Assembly (NCBI GenBank): GCA_964567665.1
Contig: CAZMNN010000001.1
Location: forward strand, 51,036 to 115,035
Origin: UBA1731 sp964567665
GTDB lineage: Bacteria; Verrucomicrobiota; Kiritimatiellia; RFP12; UBA1067
Reading direction: 5' to 3'
Length of the DNA stretch: 64,000 bases
Shown here: positions 15,717 to 24,333 of the stretch, piece by piece
How the letters are laid out: each line of letters begins with the position of its first letter
Position numbering within the stretch: position 1 is the first letter of the stretch
Translations under genes and position numbers: made by a program
The notes under the pieces: model-generated
Told to the model about the DNA's origin: nothing
The model's database searches: none
What the model saw: the letters and a program-made list of their open reading frames with translations, nothing else

Positions 15717-17510
15717 TCAGAACCTGATCCGGCGAAGGCGGGGCGCAAGATCGTTGCCGTCCTGCCACGCCTTGAACACAAAGCCACGTTTCTGCCATCT
15801 GCGAATCCGCGCAGACGTCCTGTCGTCAGGATGCTTCGCAAGGATCGCCTGAAGCGCCATCAGCGCGTACGAAAGCGCCTGGAAGCGACAGGTCGTCTCG
15901 CCACCGGGGAATGCTCCGGCCGCCGCAAGCCCTGCAACGAATCCCTTGGCCTCATCCTCGACGATTCCGAGAAGCACAGGCACGGAATCGCTGTCCGCAA
16001 AGCGTCCAAGCATATCCAGAGCCTTTATTCTCACGGGGTACGCCCCGCTCACGGCCGGATCGCGGACGCCTCCGGGATTGGAGACGATTTCGCGAAGAAC
16101 CGGCAATGCACGAGCATCGCCCATCAGAGCCAACGCAATCGCAAAGTTTCCGGAATGGCGCATATCTGCATCGAGTTCCGTCGCCAGTCTGCGGGCAAGC
16201 GTCTCCCTTTCGGCGACACTGCCGCGAACTCCTCGCTCCCACGCCGTCCAGAGCGCGTACGCCGCCCGTTCATCGGAACTGTCGGTAGCGATGCCTCTCG
16301 GGCCCTGCCACCACTCGCCAGTGCGCGAGACGTCATGGCGGAGCGCCGTCACTACGTCTTCGTCCGAAAACGGCTCGAACCTGAATCCGTGATGGGTGTT
16401 TACCCTGTCGCTCAGCGCAGGATCGAGATTTCCCGCCTTACGCAGCGCCGGTTCAAGCTCTCCGTACGGCACGTCCCGCGCCGCACAGCCGAGACGGAGC
16501 GCAATCCCTGCGGCAAGCGCGGCGGCCACGCCGGTCTTCACCATCTCCGGCTGAAGCCTCAGACTTCCTCCAAGATCGTGCGCGACGCCGAAATGCTTGG
16601 ACGGAACAAAGAGATTGTCAACACCCTTCGCCACAATCGAGCCGTATGGCACTGATGACGGATAGCAGAACATCGGCAGACCACAATGCACCTTCCAGTT
16701 GCGAATCTCCTGCGACTCGAATGCGTGGTCGTCGTAGAACACAGGCAGGTCTTCCGGAGCAAAGGCATGGAACAGAGTGTCGGGAAACGACTTGCCGTTG
16801 ATTGCGTCCGCCATGGACGCAATCGCCTCCGTCTCAACGCGGATCTCCTCACGTGCACCGACCATGGCGAAAGGACGCAGCATACGGCCCGATTTCCGCT
16901 GTGCAAGCCAGAATCTGTGCCTTTCGCCCGCAAGCTTTCCGATCGTGTCCGAATACGCCCTTGCACCGATAGTGAGGTCGTCCGGATAGTTCCTGTATAT
17001 CGGCCGCCCCATCTTCGCGCCGTTGTCGAGCCATGTTTCGCCACGTGCGCATGGAGCCATTACGCCGTCAATGGCGCGTCCTTTCCGCAGTCCGCACCCG
17101 CACATCCTTGCGACTGTCGCATTTCCAGTCGCGTCAATCGCAAAACGCGCCGCGACATCGCAAAACGTTCCGTTGCGCAGCGTACGTACGCCCGCAACCC
17201 TTCTGCCATCCAGCCATACGCCTACGACGGATGTGCCGTATGCGACTTTCGCCGTTGCGGCGGCGCGTTCGTATGTGATAAGCCGCTTCGTCAATCCGCC
17301 GAAGCATATGCCGCCGACAGTGGAAAGGCCACCCAATCCGTTGCCCTTCTCGATGCCGTACACGGATACTCCATCGCGGACGCAACGCAGAAATGCCGCC
17401 GCCCCCGCCGTGCCCAATCCGGCGACAACGACATCGCACGACTCGCTGAAGGAAGGCCTCTCGCCGCGCTTTACGATGCGTCTGCCGTTCTCGATCAGAC
17501 AGATTTCCAC
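15717..17510 (-). CDS. FAD-dependent oxidoreductase with C-terminal HEAT-like repeats
   Basis: The 597-residue product has the Rossmann motif VVVAGLGTAGAAAFLR near residue 27 and GIEKGNGLGGLSTVGGI. IDATGNATVARM and LFVPSKHFGVAHDLGGSLRLQPEM then give the second FAD contacts. This is the FAD_oxidored family common in PVC bacteria next to glycoside hydrolases. Residues about 440-560 contain helical repeats (ALMGDARALPVLREIV, IKALDMLGRFADSDSVPVL) of HEAT type. There is no signal peptide, so it is cytoplasmic. Its start overlaps the preceding flavoprotein gene by 16 bases. The substrate may be a sugar or sugar derivative released by the locus, but that is inference. Confidence 0.75.
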   Translation of the reverse strand: MEICLIENGRRIVKRGERPSFSESCDVVVAGLGTAGAAAFLRCVRDGVSVYGIEKGNGLGGLSTVGGICFGGLTKRLITYERAAATAKVAYGTSVVGVWLDGRRVAGVRTLRNGTFCDVAARFAIDATGNATVARMCGCGLRKGRAIDGVMAPCARGETWLDNGAKMGRPIYRNYPDDLTIGARAYSDTIGKLAGERHRFWLAQRKSGRMLRPFAMVGAREEIRVETEAIASMADAINGKSFPDTLFHAFAPEDLPVFYDDHAFESQEIRNWKVHCGLPMFCYPSSVPYGSIVAKGVDNLFVPSKHFGVAHDLGGSLRLQPEMVKTGVAAALAAGIALRLGCAARDVPYGELEPALRKAGNLDPALSDRVNTHHGFRFEPFSDEDVVTALRHDVSRTGEWWQGPRGIATDSSDERAAYALWTAWERGVRGSVAERETLARRLATELDADMRHSGNFAIALALMGDARALPVLREIVSNPGGVRDPAVSGAYPVRIKALDMLGRFADSDSVPVLLGIVEDEAKGFVAGLAAAGAFPGGETTCRFQALSYALMALQAILAKHPDDRTSARIRRWQKRGFVFKAWQDGNDLAPRLRRIRF

Positions 17511-18301
17511 AGCAGCCCCTCCTCAAACGCCTCAACCAATGTAGGGAACTGTGCGGACGGCACCCACTCGTACCCTGCCTTCATCCGGCGCACAATGCGT
17601 CCGCCTCCGTACATACACCTCATGGCATTCACCTCAGCAAGAAGTTCGTCCGGGGTCTTTCCGGTCTTTTCCCACGCATCGTACAGCGCAAGCCGAGCGG
17701 TGCGCCAATCGGCGTCCATCGGCAGATCTACGGTGAAATATCCGTCAGCCGCAATTCCGCCGAACCGCTTTCCGGTCACGGCATCTGCGCCAAGATCCCT
17801 CCATCCGGTGTCTGTCGTGTCAAGAAAGCGTCCTGCGGAGAAATCAAGGAAGCCATCCCCCACGCCGTGTGTGCGCAGGCTCCATCCATCGGAAGCCCTT
17901 TCAACCGCCGCAAGCTCCACATTCATGAACGCCTTTCCGCCATGGTCGGCGAAGAACACCGAAAGGAAATCGGCAAGCGGCGGAAGCTCCAGTACGCCAT
18001 CAACAAGTATGTGGCTTTCGGCAAGCTTGGCGAGAAGTTCGCGTCCAAGCGGGGTCTTCGCCTCACCGGCAACTGTCGGGCCGCACGTGCAGGCGAATTC
18101 AGGCGCAAGGTGCATCCCTCGCTCAAGCACAAGCACATCCTCTGAATGCGCAAGCGCAAAGCCAAGCGCAAATGCGCTCCCGCCGAACACTATTGTTTTG
18201 CGCTTTCCGTCTGCACCAAGCGCCGCCGAAAACGCATCCCGGCCGAACAGGGAGACTATGCCACCTGCGGACGTAAGCTTCAGAAAATCGCGTCTGTTCA
18301 T
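17495..18301 (-). CDS. Tat-exported flavoprotein-like companion of the FAD oxidoreductase
   Basis: The 268-residue product begins MNRRDFLKLTSAGGIVSLFG, a textbook twin-arginine signal. It then shows a nucleotide-binding-like strand-loop (KTIVFGGSAFALGFALAH) and VLVLERG, resembling the first Rossmann unit of FAD oxidoreductases but with a degenerate Gly pattern. Other features are FACTCGPTVAGE and RFLDTTDTGWRDLGADAVTG, the latter similar to the substrate/FAD region of FAD_oxidored proteins. ATG 18301 overlaps the preceding stop as ATGA. It looks like a short or split relative of its downstream neighbour, and the two may work together. The reaction is unknown. Confidence 0.6.
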   Translation of the reverse strand: MNRRDFLKLTSAGGIVSLFGRDAFSAALGADGKRKTIVFGGSAFALGFALAHSEDVLVLERGMHLAPEFACTCGPTVAGEAKTPLGRELLAKLAESHILVDGVLELPPLADFLSVFFADHGGKAFMNVELAAVERASDGWSLRTHGVGDGFLDFSAGRFLDTTDTGWRDLGADAVTGKRFGGIAADGYFTVDLPMDADWRTARLALYDAWEKTGKTPDELLAEVNAMRCMYGGGRIVRRMKAGYEWVPSAQFPTLVEAFEEGLLWKSV

Positions 18302-21300
18302 TTCGCTCCCTTTTCCGAGGCCTTTGCAGCAGCGCACCGGCGCGTCGGCCCAAGACGCAGAGCCTCAAGGACGTCCATGGCGAGTGCGTCGTAGTTGAAC
18401 ACGGCAAAGCCGTCAAGCCCAAGTTCCCTTGTCTTCATGATCTGCTCCGCAGTGCGGCGCACACGGGTTTCCCTGTTCGCGCCATCCGACGAAAGCCCGA
18501 TGCCGGGATACAGCCTTACACCGCCGACGACGCGCTTCTGGCTCTTCACCGCCACCTCGAACGAACCAAGCGAACCAAAGTAGTCCATCGGACATATGAA
18601 GTCAAGAAGCCCCTCTTTGCACCACACCGTCCACTCCTGCGCAACGCCATCGACTGAAAGGTCGGGATTGGGCATCACCGCTGCAGAAAGCTCCACGCCC
18701 GGCGCTTCGGCGCGAACGCGCTTGGACACCTCACACACAAACGACGTAATCGTCTCGCGGCGGAACCGACGCCATTCCGCACCGAGCGTCGCATCTTCGC
18801 GCACTGCCTTTGGCCAATCCGCCACCGTACGCCCGATCCGCTTCTCGAAAATGATGCGGCAGCGTTCGCAGAAGCAGCGGTTCGCATCAGGATAGCGGAT
18901 GTAGTCAAGATGAACACCGTCAACGCCGCTCTTCGCCGCCATTACGCACAGATCCGCCTCCAGTTTGCGGTTGCGGACATCGTTGGGACACATCCATCTC
19001 TCTCTCGATCCGTCAAATGCGACGGCACAGCGGCCTTCGGATTCAATCTTCGCAAGCTCCGCTTCCGGTCCGCCCCACCACATATGCCAGCAGACCTTCC
19101 AGACATGAAGCTTCACGCCGTATTTCCTGCAGGCCGACGCAATCTCTTCAACTCTGTCAAGGCGCGTCCAGCCGCCCCACGCGAGGTTTACGAGAAGCGC
19201 ATTGAACCCGCTGTCGCGCAGATGCTTCACCGCCTGATCCCAGTTCATTCCTGGCATCCCGTTCGGGCTGTGGCACCAGAATGCGCGGAATTCGCTTTCG
19301 CGTCCGGGCGGAAGCGTTGCGACCCATGCCTTCGCGCGGTCGGCCTCGCGCACGGACTGCCTTTTCCGCTGAGCCGCCGTTCCAAGCTCTGCACCCGTGT
19401 ACGGTCTCAGATTGTCTATCTCGAAGAACGTATCCTCCCGTCCAAGACGCCATCCGCAGATGCGAACGGCATCCACTGCGCCGAAGCCGGCAAACGCACC
19501 CTCCTTGATTCCGCCATCCTTCCCGATCCTTACCGTGACGCTTCCTGCGCCTCCCTTCGGCTCGAACGTCTGCGCATACCATCCGTCCCCGGCATGGTAG
19601 TAGAACGTGAATCCGGAGAACTGGCTGACGTCACCGATGCTGATGTCGAAACGAACACCGTCAAAGGCCGTCATGTCATGTCTGAACGGCAGATCGACGG
19701 ATGCGCGGTACGGCGGGTTCGCCGCCGAGAATCCGGCGGCAACGCGAACGGACGGCCTTTCTTCGATTGCAGCGGCGACTTTGTCCCGCCATGCGGCAAG
19801 GGCGTCGCCACGGCAATCGTAGTTATCTATGTCCTTCACCACCAAATCGGGGATTGCGGCGGGATGCCCAAACTTTCTCTGATAGAGCTTGGCATAGGCG
19901 TAGTCCTCAAGCCCGTCACGGAAGTTCTCAAGGCGGATCGTCGGCAACGGAGATCCGTCGGCGGCAACTCGCGTCCAGCTTCCGTCGCCGTTGTACGACT
20001 CCCAGCTCTGCGCCGTCCAGTCCGTGAACTGACTGCCGCCGATGGTGCGGCGCGAATTCCATATGGACGTCTGGTAGAAGAGATAGCCGTCAACGTTCAA
20101 CTTTGCGGACATCGCGCCGACGAGAAGCCGCCCTTCAATCGGAAGCGATTCGATGAACATGTTGGCGGACTTCCCGTGAGGCCAGCAGCATGTGTACCAC
20201 CACACGCTACGTCCCTCCTCCCGCGCCCTTTCCGCCTGCTCCGCATCGAACTTGTCGGTCAGAGGCACAAAAATGTCCATGTCCGCAAGCACGGTTCCGC
20301 ATCCGTATGCGCGTTTGCCGTCGGGACGGTAGTCCTTCGCCGTCGTCATGAGCGGCACCCCTGGACACTCCTTCTTCAGGACGGATATCGCCCTGCGGAT
20401 CTCATGCACGTAGTTCGTATCGAGTTCGTCGCATCCGTAGATGTATGCGTGGTCGAGAAGACCTTCGCGAAGCGCACGGTCGTAGGCGCGGCGAACGGGA
20501 TTCAGATACCGCTTCCGCCAGACCCTCTCGCCTTCCGGCCCCTTGTCCATCCGCCCAAAGTATCCGAGATTGAAGCGGCCGAGGCGTCCCTCCGCCTTGA
20601 GGCGCGACAGTGCGTTCCAACGATCATCCTCGTCCGCCAGCAGCGGGCTGTCGGGAAGGTTGTTCCAGTACAGGCTGTCCGGAGTGATGCCGTAGTCCGC
20701 AAGGAACTCGTACCAGAGACGCTCCTTCGTCCGCCAGATGTTCACCGGCGAATCCGGAGCGGAAAGGACATCTTTCCTCTCCGCGCTCCCTCTCGCAAGG
20801 GAGACTTCCGGGGAGAACGTGATCGCAAGCGGGAGCATCGTCGCTTTCGGCAGGGTGAAGTTCCTCACATTGACCGACATCGGCAGACGTTTCATCACAC
20901 CTTCAGACGAGAACACGGTCAGCGTTCCGGCGAACACCCCTGACGGCTGATTCTCACCGGCACGGACGCGAATCCAGAAACTCTGCCTGTCGCCCTTCCT
21001 TATGGACACGCCATCCTTGGGCGTCGGAATGATCGTATCGGGATACCAGGCAGGGCCGCGAACCGCGCCGTGCGTATAATGCACCTCGTTCGTGGTGAGC
21101 GTGTAGGCCACCGTATCGCAGTCGACCGGCATCGGCAGACCGTCCACCGCAACCCGAACTCCGGACATATCACTCTCTGCGGCGACAACGACCTGCACGC
21201 TCTCCTTTTCGTTTCGCGCAAGCGACAGCTCTATGCGATCGGCAGGACGCAACGGCTCGGACAACGCCCCACGCGGCATCACGCGCTCGGTCGGCAACGC

Positions 21301-21336
21301 CTGGAATACGGCGGCAAGAAGCAATGTATATGGCAT
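18298..21336 (-). CDS. Secreted glycosidase-like fusion: DUF4091/GH123-like domain plus GHL10 domain
   Basis: The 1012-residue protein starts MPYTLLLAAVFQALP, a short signal peptide. Residues about 20-500 look like the DUF4091/GH123-related module: a beta-sandwich with SLARNEKESVQVVV, then a barrel with DHAYIYGCDELD and WWYTCCWPHGKSANMF. A linker beta-domain leads to about residues 660-1000, a GHL10 (DUF187) TIM barrel with SEFRAFWCHSP, NALLVNLAWGG, VDGVHLDYIRYPD and DFICPMDYFGS. Two hydrolase-like barrels in one chain suggest stepwise trimming of one glycan. Activities are not established for these families in general. The gene is 12 bases after the LamG gene. Confidence 0.75.
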   Translation of the reverse strand: MPYTLLLAAVFQALPTERVMPRGALSEPLRPADRIELSLARNEKESVQVVVAAESDMSGVRVAVDGLPMPVDCDTVAYTLTTNEVHYTHGAVRGPAWYPDTIIPTPKDGVSIRKGDRQSFWIRVRAGENQPSGVFAGTLTVFSSEGVMKRLPMSVNVRNFTLPKATMLPLAITFSPEVSLARGSAERKDVLSAPDSPVNIWRTKERLWYEFLADYGITPDSLYWNNLPDSPLLADEDDRWNALSRLKAEGRLGRFNLGYFGRMDKGPEGERVWRKRYLNPVRRAYDRALREGLLDHAYIYGCDELDTNYVHEIRRAISVLKKECPGVPLMTTAKDYRPDGKRAYGCGTVLADMDIFVPLTDKFDAEQAERAREEGRSVWWYTCCWPHGKSANMFIESLPIEGRLLVGAMSAKLNVDGYLFYQTSIWNSRRTIGGSQFTDWTAQSWESYNGDGSWTRVAADGSPLPTIRLENFRDGLEDYAYAKLYQRKFGHPAAIPDLVVKDIDNYDCRGDALAAWRDKVAAAIEERPSVRVAAGFSAANPPYRASVDLPFRHDMTAFDGVRFDISIGDVSQFSGFTFYYHAGDGWYAQTFEPKGGAGSVTVRIGKDGGIKEGAFAGFGAVDAVRICGWRLGREDTFFEIDNLRPYTGAELGTAAQRKRQSVREADRAKAWVATLPPGRESEFRAFWCHSPNGMPGMNWDQAVKHLRDSGFNALLVNLAWGGWTRLDRVEEIASACRKYGVKLHVWKVCWHMWWGGPEAELAKIESEGRCAVAFDGSRERWMCPNDVRNRKLEADLCVMAAKSGVDGVHLDYIRYPDANRCFCERCRIIFEKRIGRTVADWPKAVREDATLGAEWRRFRRETITSFVCEVSKRVRAEAPGVELSAAVMPNPDLSVDGVAQEWTVWCKEGLLDFICPMDYFGSLGSFEVAVKSQKRVVGGVRLYPGIGLSSDGANRETRVRRTAEQIMKTRELGLDGFAVFNYDALAMDVLEALRLGPTRRCAAAKASEKGAK

Positions 21337-21348
21337 GATGCGAAAACC

Positions 21349-23127
21349 TTACCTGATTACGATCACAGTGGCGACCTTGGAGAATGTCTGAAAGCTTTCC
21401 GGAGTGCGGACAACAGACGAAAACCTTATTTCATCCATCCATCCCTCGAATCCACTGGAATACTCCATGCGCGAGAAGTAGTATGGATAAGGCCCGTCAA
21501 ACAGGTCGCGTTCGATCTGCTTCTCCAGCACGCAGACATAATCCACGTAGAGACGGAACGTGCGGGACGGCTTGTCGTACGAAAGCGCGACATGATGCCA
21601 CCTGTGGTCGTTAAGGTAGGCCGAATCAGTTGTGGCAGACTTGTAGTAGTCTCCGGACGTCTCCTCATTACCGTACACATAATCCGGATTGTCGGCAACC
21701 TCCGTCCAGGAAATGCGAAGGCGCCCATTCCCCGTCCGCGTAAGCATCCACGCATACTGCGGCCACACCTTTGGATTGCTGTGCGGAGATGCATTGCCGT
21801 TCTTTCCGAACAGAAGCGAACCTACTCCTGTTTCCCACTCCTGCTCATACTCGACCTTTACGAACGCCTCCATCGTCCAGCTTGGCGGATTCATGCGCAC
21901 ACCGGTTTCATCCCAGACGCGCATTTCGTAGCCGGCGTATACGCGGACCCCTGCGCCTTCAGGCAGCGACGAATATCCCCTGAAATGGCAGCAGGCAAGA
22001 TTCTCCCACATTGCCTCGCCATCCCAAAGAACCTTGCGTCCGATGCGTCCCTGCGCTTCATATGTCGGATCGGTTGTCCCTGAATGAAGGTGATATTTGC
22101 ATTCCGTCGCACGATCCGGATCTGAAACCACGGTTGCATTCACCACTTTTGCGCCGTTCGTGCCCTCGTTGAACGGAATCGCGAACAGCACATCGGAAAT
22201 CGGCGTCTCGAAATCCACAACGTCAAGTGCTGCATCGGAAACGCGGAGGGCCGATATCGATCCGTTGACAGATTCCGTACCGGTTTTGTCAACGCCGCCC
22301 GCATCCTTATATCCTGATCCTATCCTGAACTTAAGCCCCGTTCCACCATCGGTGTTTGCATACGGGACGGGCGAACCCCATACCTCCTTGTAGTCCATGT
22401 AAAACGAAAGCGCACCAACTTTTGCCGTCTTGTTCGTCTCCGAATACACAATGGCGAAATGACGCCAGCGTCCGTCATTGCCCACAACACTCCAATCGCC
22501 TCTTGTCTCGCTTTTCATCAATTCACCGCGATTGTAAGTCTGAAGGACAAAGCCCTTTGCCTTGCCGACGCTTGTCCCGTCCTTAAACACCTCAATTGGA
22601 GCGACAAGTTTGAATCCTCCACTGTTTTCCTCTGCCTCAAGATACAGCATCGTCTTGGATCTCTGATCGTATTGACCATCTCCCTCCTGCCAATAGACGT
22701 AGTTCTCATCCATCTTTATGAAGCACTCTATCGTGAAGTCGCCCTTCCCGACTATGTCGTCCGCAACGCCGGAGAGGTCGATGTATCCGCCCTGGTGCGT
22801 GGAGCGCTCCGCATACCTGAAATCTATCGAACCGGGATTTTCCGAAAGGATTGTCAAGTCTCGCGACGAAACCGCAAGACGTCCAGGGCCGTCGGATGAG
22901 TACATCGGATATTTGCCGTTGCTTTGATCGGCAACTCCAGCCTCGCCGGAATAGGTGTTCTTGCCCGATGTGCTTTGGATTGCCGTGACGTAATCACCCG
23001 GCGATCCGTCCTTGAACTCCCAGAACGCGAGCGTATCGGCATTAAGCGTAGTCGCGCAGATCATTCCTGCGGACGCAAAAAGAATCCTCCATGAGGATTG
23101 ATTTTTTTTTTCTTTCACGGTTTTCAT
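21349..23127 (-). CDS. Secreted protein with two LamG-like domains and C-terminal IVIR
   Basis: The 592-residue product begins MKTVKEKKNQSSWRILFASA, with a signal peptide core after the basic region. Two concanavalin-A/LamG sandwiches are visible: about 60-270 (GGYIDLSGVADDIVGKGDFT, RWRHFAIVYSETNKTAKVG) and about 390-570 (SWTMEAFVKVEYE, DHRWHHVALSYDKPSRTFR, GFEGWMDEIRFS). Such domains bind carbohydrates. The chain ends KVATVIVIR. ATG 23127 has GGAG 8 bases upstream, so the long frame back to 23250 is not used. The fourth to ninth codons contain a run of ten A (T10 on the plus strand, 23102-23111), a slippage-prone site before the signal core. Promoter P2 lies upstream. Confidence 0.8.
   Translation of the reverse strand: MKTVKEKKNQSSWRILFASAGMICATTLNADTLAFWEFKDGSPGDYVTAIQSTSGKNTYSGEAGVADQSNGKYPMYSSDGPGRLAVSSRDLTILSENPGSIDFRYAERSTHQGGYIDLSGVADDIVGKGDFTIECFIKMDENYVYWQEGDGQYDQRSKTMLYLEAEENSGGFKLVAPIEVFKDGTSVGKAKGFVLQTYNRGELMKSETRGDWSVVGNDGRWRHFAIVYSETNKTAKVGALSFYMDYKEVWGSPVPYANTDGGTGLKFRIGSGYKDAGGVDKTGTESVNGSISALRVSDAALDVVDFETPISDVLFAIPFNEGTNGAKVVNATVVSDPDRATECKYHLHSGTTDPTYEAQGRIGRKVLWDGEAMWENLACCHFRGYSSLPEGAGVRVYAGYEMRVWDETGVRMNPPSWTMEAFVKVEYEQEWETGVGSLLFGKNGNASPHSNPKVWPQYAWMLTRTGNGRLRISWTEVADNPDYVYGNEETSGDYYKSATTDSAYLNDHRWHHVALSYDKPSRTFRLYVDYVCVLEKQIERDLFDGPYPYYFSRMEYSSGFEGWMDEIRFSSVVRTPESFQTFSKVATVIVIR
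23102..23111 (-). repeat. A10 homopolymer inside the signal-peptide coding region
   Basis: Ten A on the coding strand encode part of Glu-Lys-Lys-Asn at residues 6-9 of the LamG protein and are followed by TCA, as in promoters P1 and P2. Gain or loss of one base would shift the frame before the hydrophobic core. Confidence 0.7.
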
Positions 23128-23176
23128 ATTCACATCTCCAGCATGGCTGAACAGTTCAACTTCAAAAGCGTAATGT

Positions 23177-23206
23177 ATCATACCACAAAATGATTTTTTT
23201 TTTCTA
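23177..23206 (-). promoter_or_regulatory. A10 promoter P2 (LamG locus)
   Basis: On the minus strand TAGAAA (23201-23206) runs into a tract of ten A (23194-23203). TCATTTTGTGG follows, then TATGAT (23177-23182), giving an 18-base spacer. The promoter lies about 50 bases before ATG 23127. Ten-base inverted repeats with one mismatch (23177-23186 and 23211-23220) flank the tract. Confidence 0.7.
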
Positions 23207-23209
23207 CGG

Positions 23210-23251
23210 TGTGGCATGATGCCCTGTCCGGCGGACGGCTGCAATGCCACA
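23210..23251 (-). repeat. Nested inverted repeat between tsaD and promoter P2
   Basis: TGTGGCAT (23210-23217) pairs with ATGCCACA (23244-23251), and an inner GTCC/GGAC hairpin lies at 23226-23236. The outer arm overlaps the last codons of tsaD. It may end tsaD transcription or act as an operator for P2. There is no T tract on the minus strand. Confidence 0.4.
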
Positions 23252-23256
23252 GCCCG

Positions 23257-24324
23257 TCAATCGCCCGCCTCAAGCGACGGTACGACATCGGCGGCAAGCG
23301 CGGCGGCATCCGTCAGGTTGCGTCGCCAGTATGCAAGCCCCGCAATCATCGCCGCATTGTCTCCGCAGTATTTCGGCTTCGCGAGAAGCAGCCGCACCCC
23401 GGCCTCGTCCGCGACCCGCTGCAGAGCGTCGCGAAGTGCGCCGTTGAGGGAGACGCCGCCGCCGACTATCAATGCGCGATACCGTCTGCGCCGCAGGGCG
23501 CATGACGTCCGGTCTGCGATGGACGCCACTATCGCCCTCTGGTAGCTGGCGCATATCCTCGGAATCTCCTCCGTCGGCACACCGCCGTTCGCATTGGCGT
23601 TCTTCACATAGGTGAGAAGCGACGTCTTCAGTCCGGAGAACGACGTGCAGAGGTCGGCGTCAAGCCCCGCAAGCGCGGCGGTGCCGGGGCGCGGACGCAC
23701 CTTCGGGAACGGAATGAAGTCGTTGCCTTCGTATTTTTTCGCTTCGCGATCTATTACGGGGCCGCCGGGATAGCCAAGGCCAAGAAGCTTCGCCGCCTTG
23801 TCGAACGCCTCGCCCGCAGCATCGTCGAGAGTCTGTCCGATTATCTTGTACGTGCCGTACTCCGGCATATCAACGAGACAGGTGTGTCCGCCGGACACCG
23901 CCAGCCCAAGCGCCGGCATGGAATCCTCCGGCTTCATCTCCGTTTCAAGGAACGGCGTATGGAGATGCGCCTCGATGTGGTTGACGCACAGCAGCGGAAC
24001 GCCCATCGAAAGCGCAAGCCCCTTCGCCGCGTTCAGCCCTACGAGCAGCGCCGGCGCAAGGCCGGGACCATATGTGACGGCGACCGCATCCACATCACAA
24101 AGACCCTTTATCGAACCGGATGCGACGGCCTCATCGACAGCTGCGGATATGACCCCCGAAATCTTCTCCACGTGCGCCCGCGACGCAATCTCCGGCACAA
24201 CGCCGCCCCACGGCTGGTGCAGCTTTATCTGCGTATACACGACGTTGGAAAGCACCTGCGTGCCGTCTCTTACGATTGCGCAAGCCGTTTCGTCGCATGA
24301 ACTCTCTATGCCAAGTACATTCAT
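23257..24324 (-). CDS. tsaD: tRNA N6-adenosine threonylcarbamoyltransferase
   Basis: TsaD transfers threonylcarbamoyl from TC-AMP to A37 of ANN-decoding tRNAs, working with TsaB and TsaE. The 355-residue protein begins MNVLGIESSCDETACAIV and carries GGVVPEIASRAH, the metal-binding HIEAH motif, GLAVSGGHTCLV, CTSFSGLKTSLL and the C-terminal CGDNAAMIAG, which are all diagnostic. Length fits the family. It follows the rhamnosidase gene by 9 bases and ends the long operon that starts at lepB, an unusual placement for a housekeeping gene behind glycan genes. Confidence 0.95.
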   Translation of the reverse strand: MNVLGIESSCDETACAIVRDGTQVLSNVVYTQIKLHQPWGGVVPEIASRAHVEKISGVISAAVDEAVASGSIKGLCDVDAVAVTYGPGLAPALLVGLNAAKGLALSMGVPLLCVNHIEAHLHTPFLETEMKPEDSMPALGLAVSGGHTCLVDMPEYGTYKIIGQTLDDAAGEAFDKAAKLLGLGYPGGPVIDREAKKYEGNDFIPFPKVRPRPGTAALAGLDADLCTSFSGLKTSLLTYVKNANANGGVPTEEIPRICASYQRAIVASIADRTSCALRRRRYRALIVGGGVSLNGALRDALQRVADEAGVRLLLAKPKYCGDNAAMIAGLAYWRRNLTDAAALAADVVPSLEAGD

Positions 24325-24333
24325 CTGTCACCG

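Noticed and set aside
18910..20943. 677-codon open frame on the plus strand
   Set aside because: It lies entirely opposite the DUF4091-GHL10 gene, is rich in Arg/His/Pro typical of antisense GC-rich frames, and has no recognisable domain.
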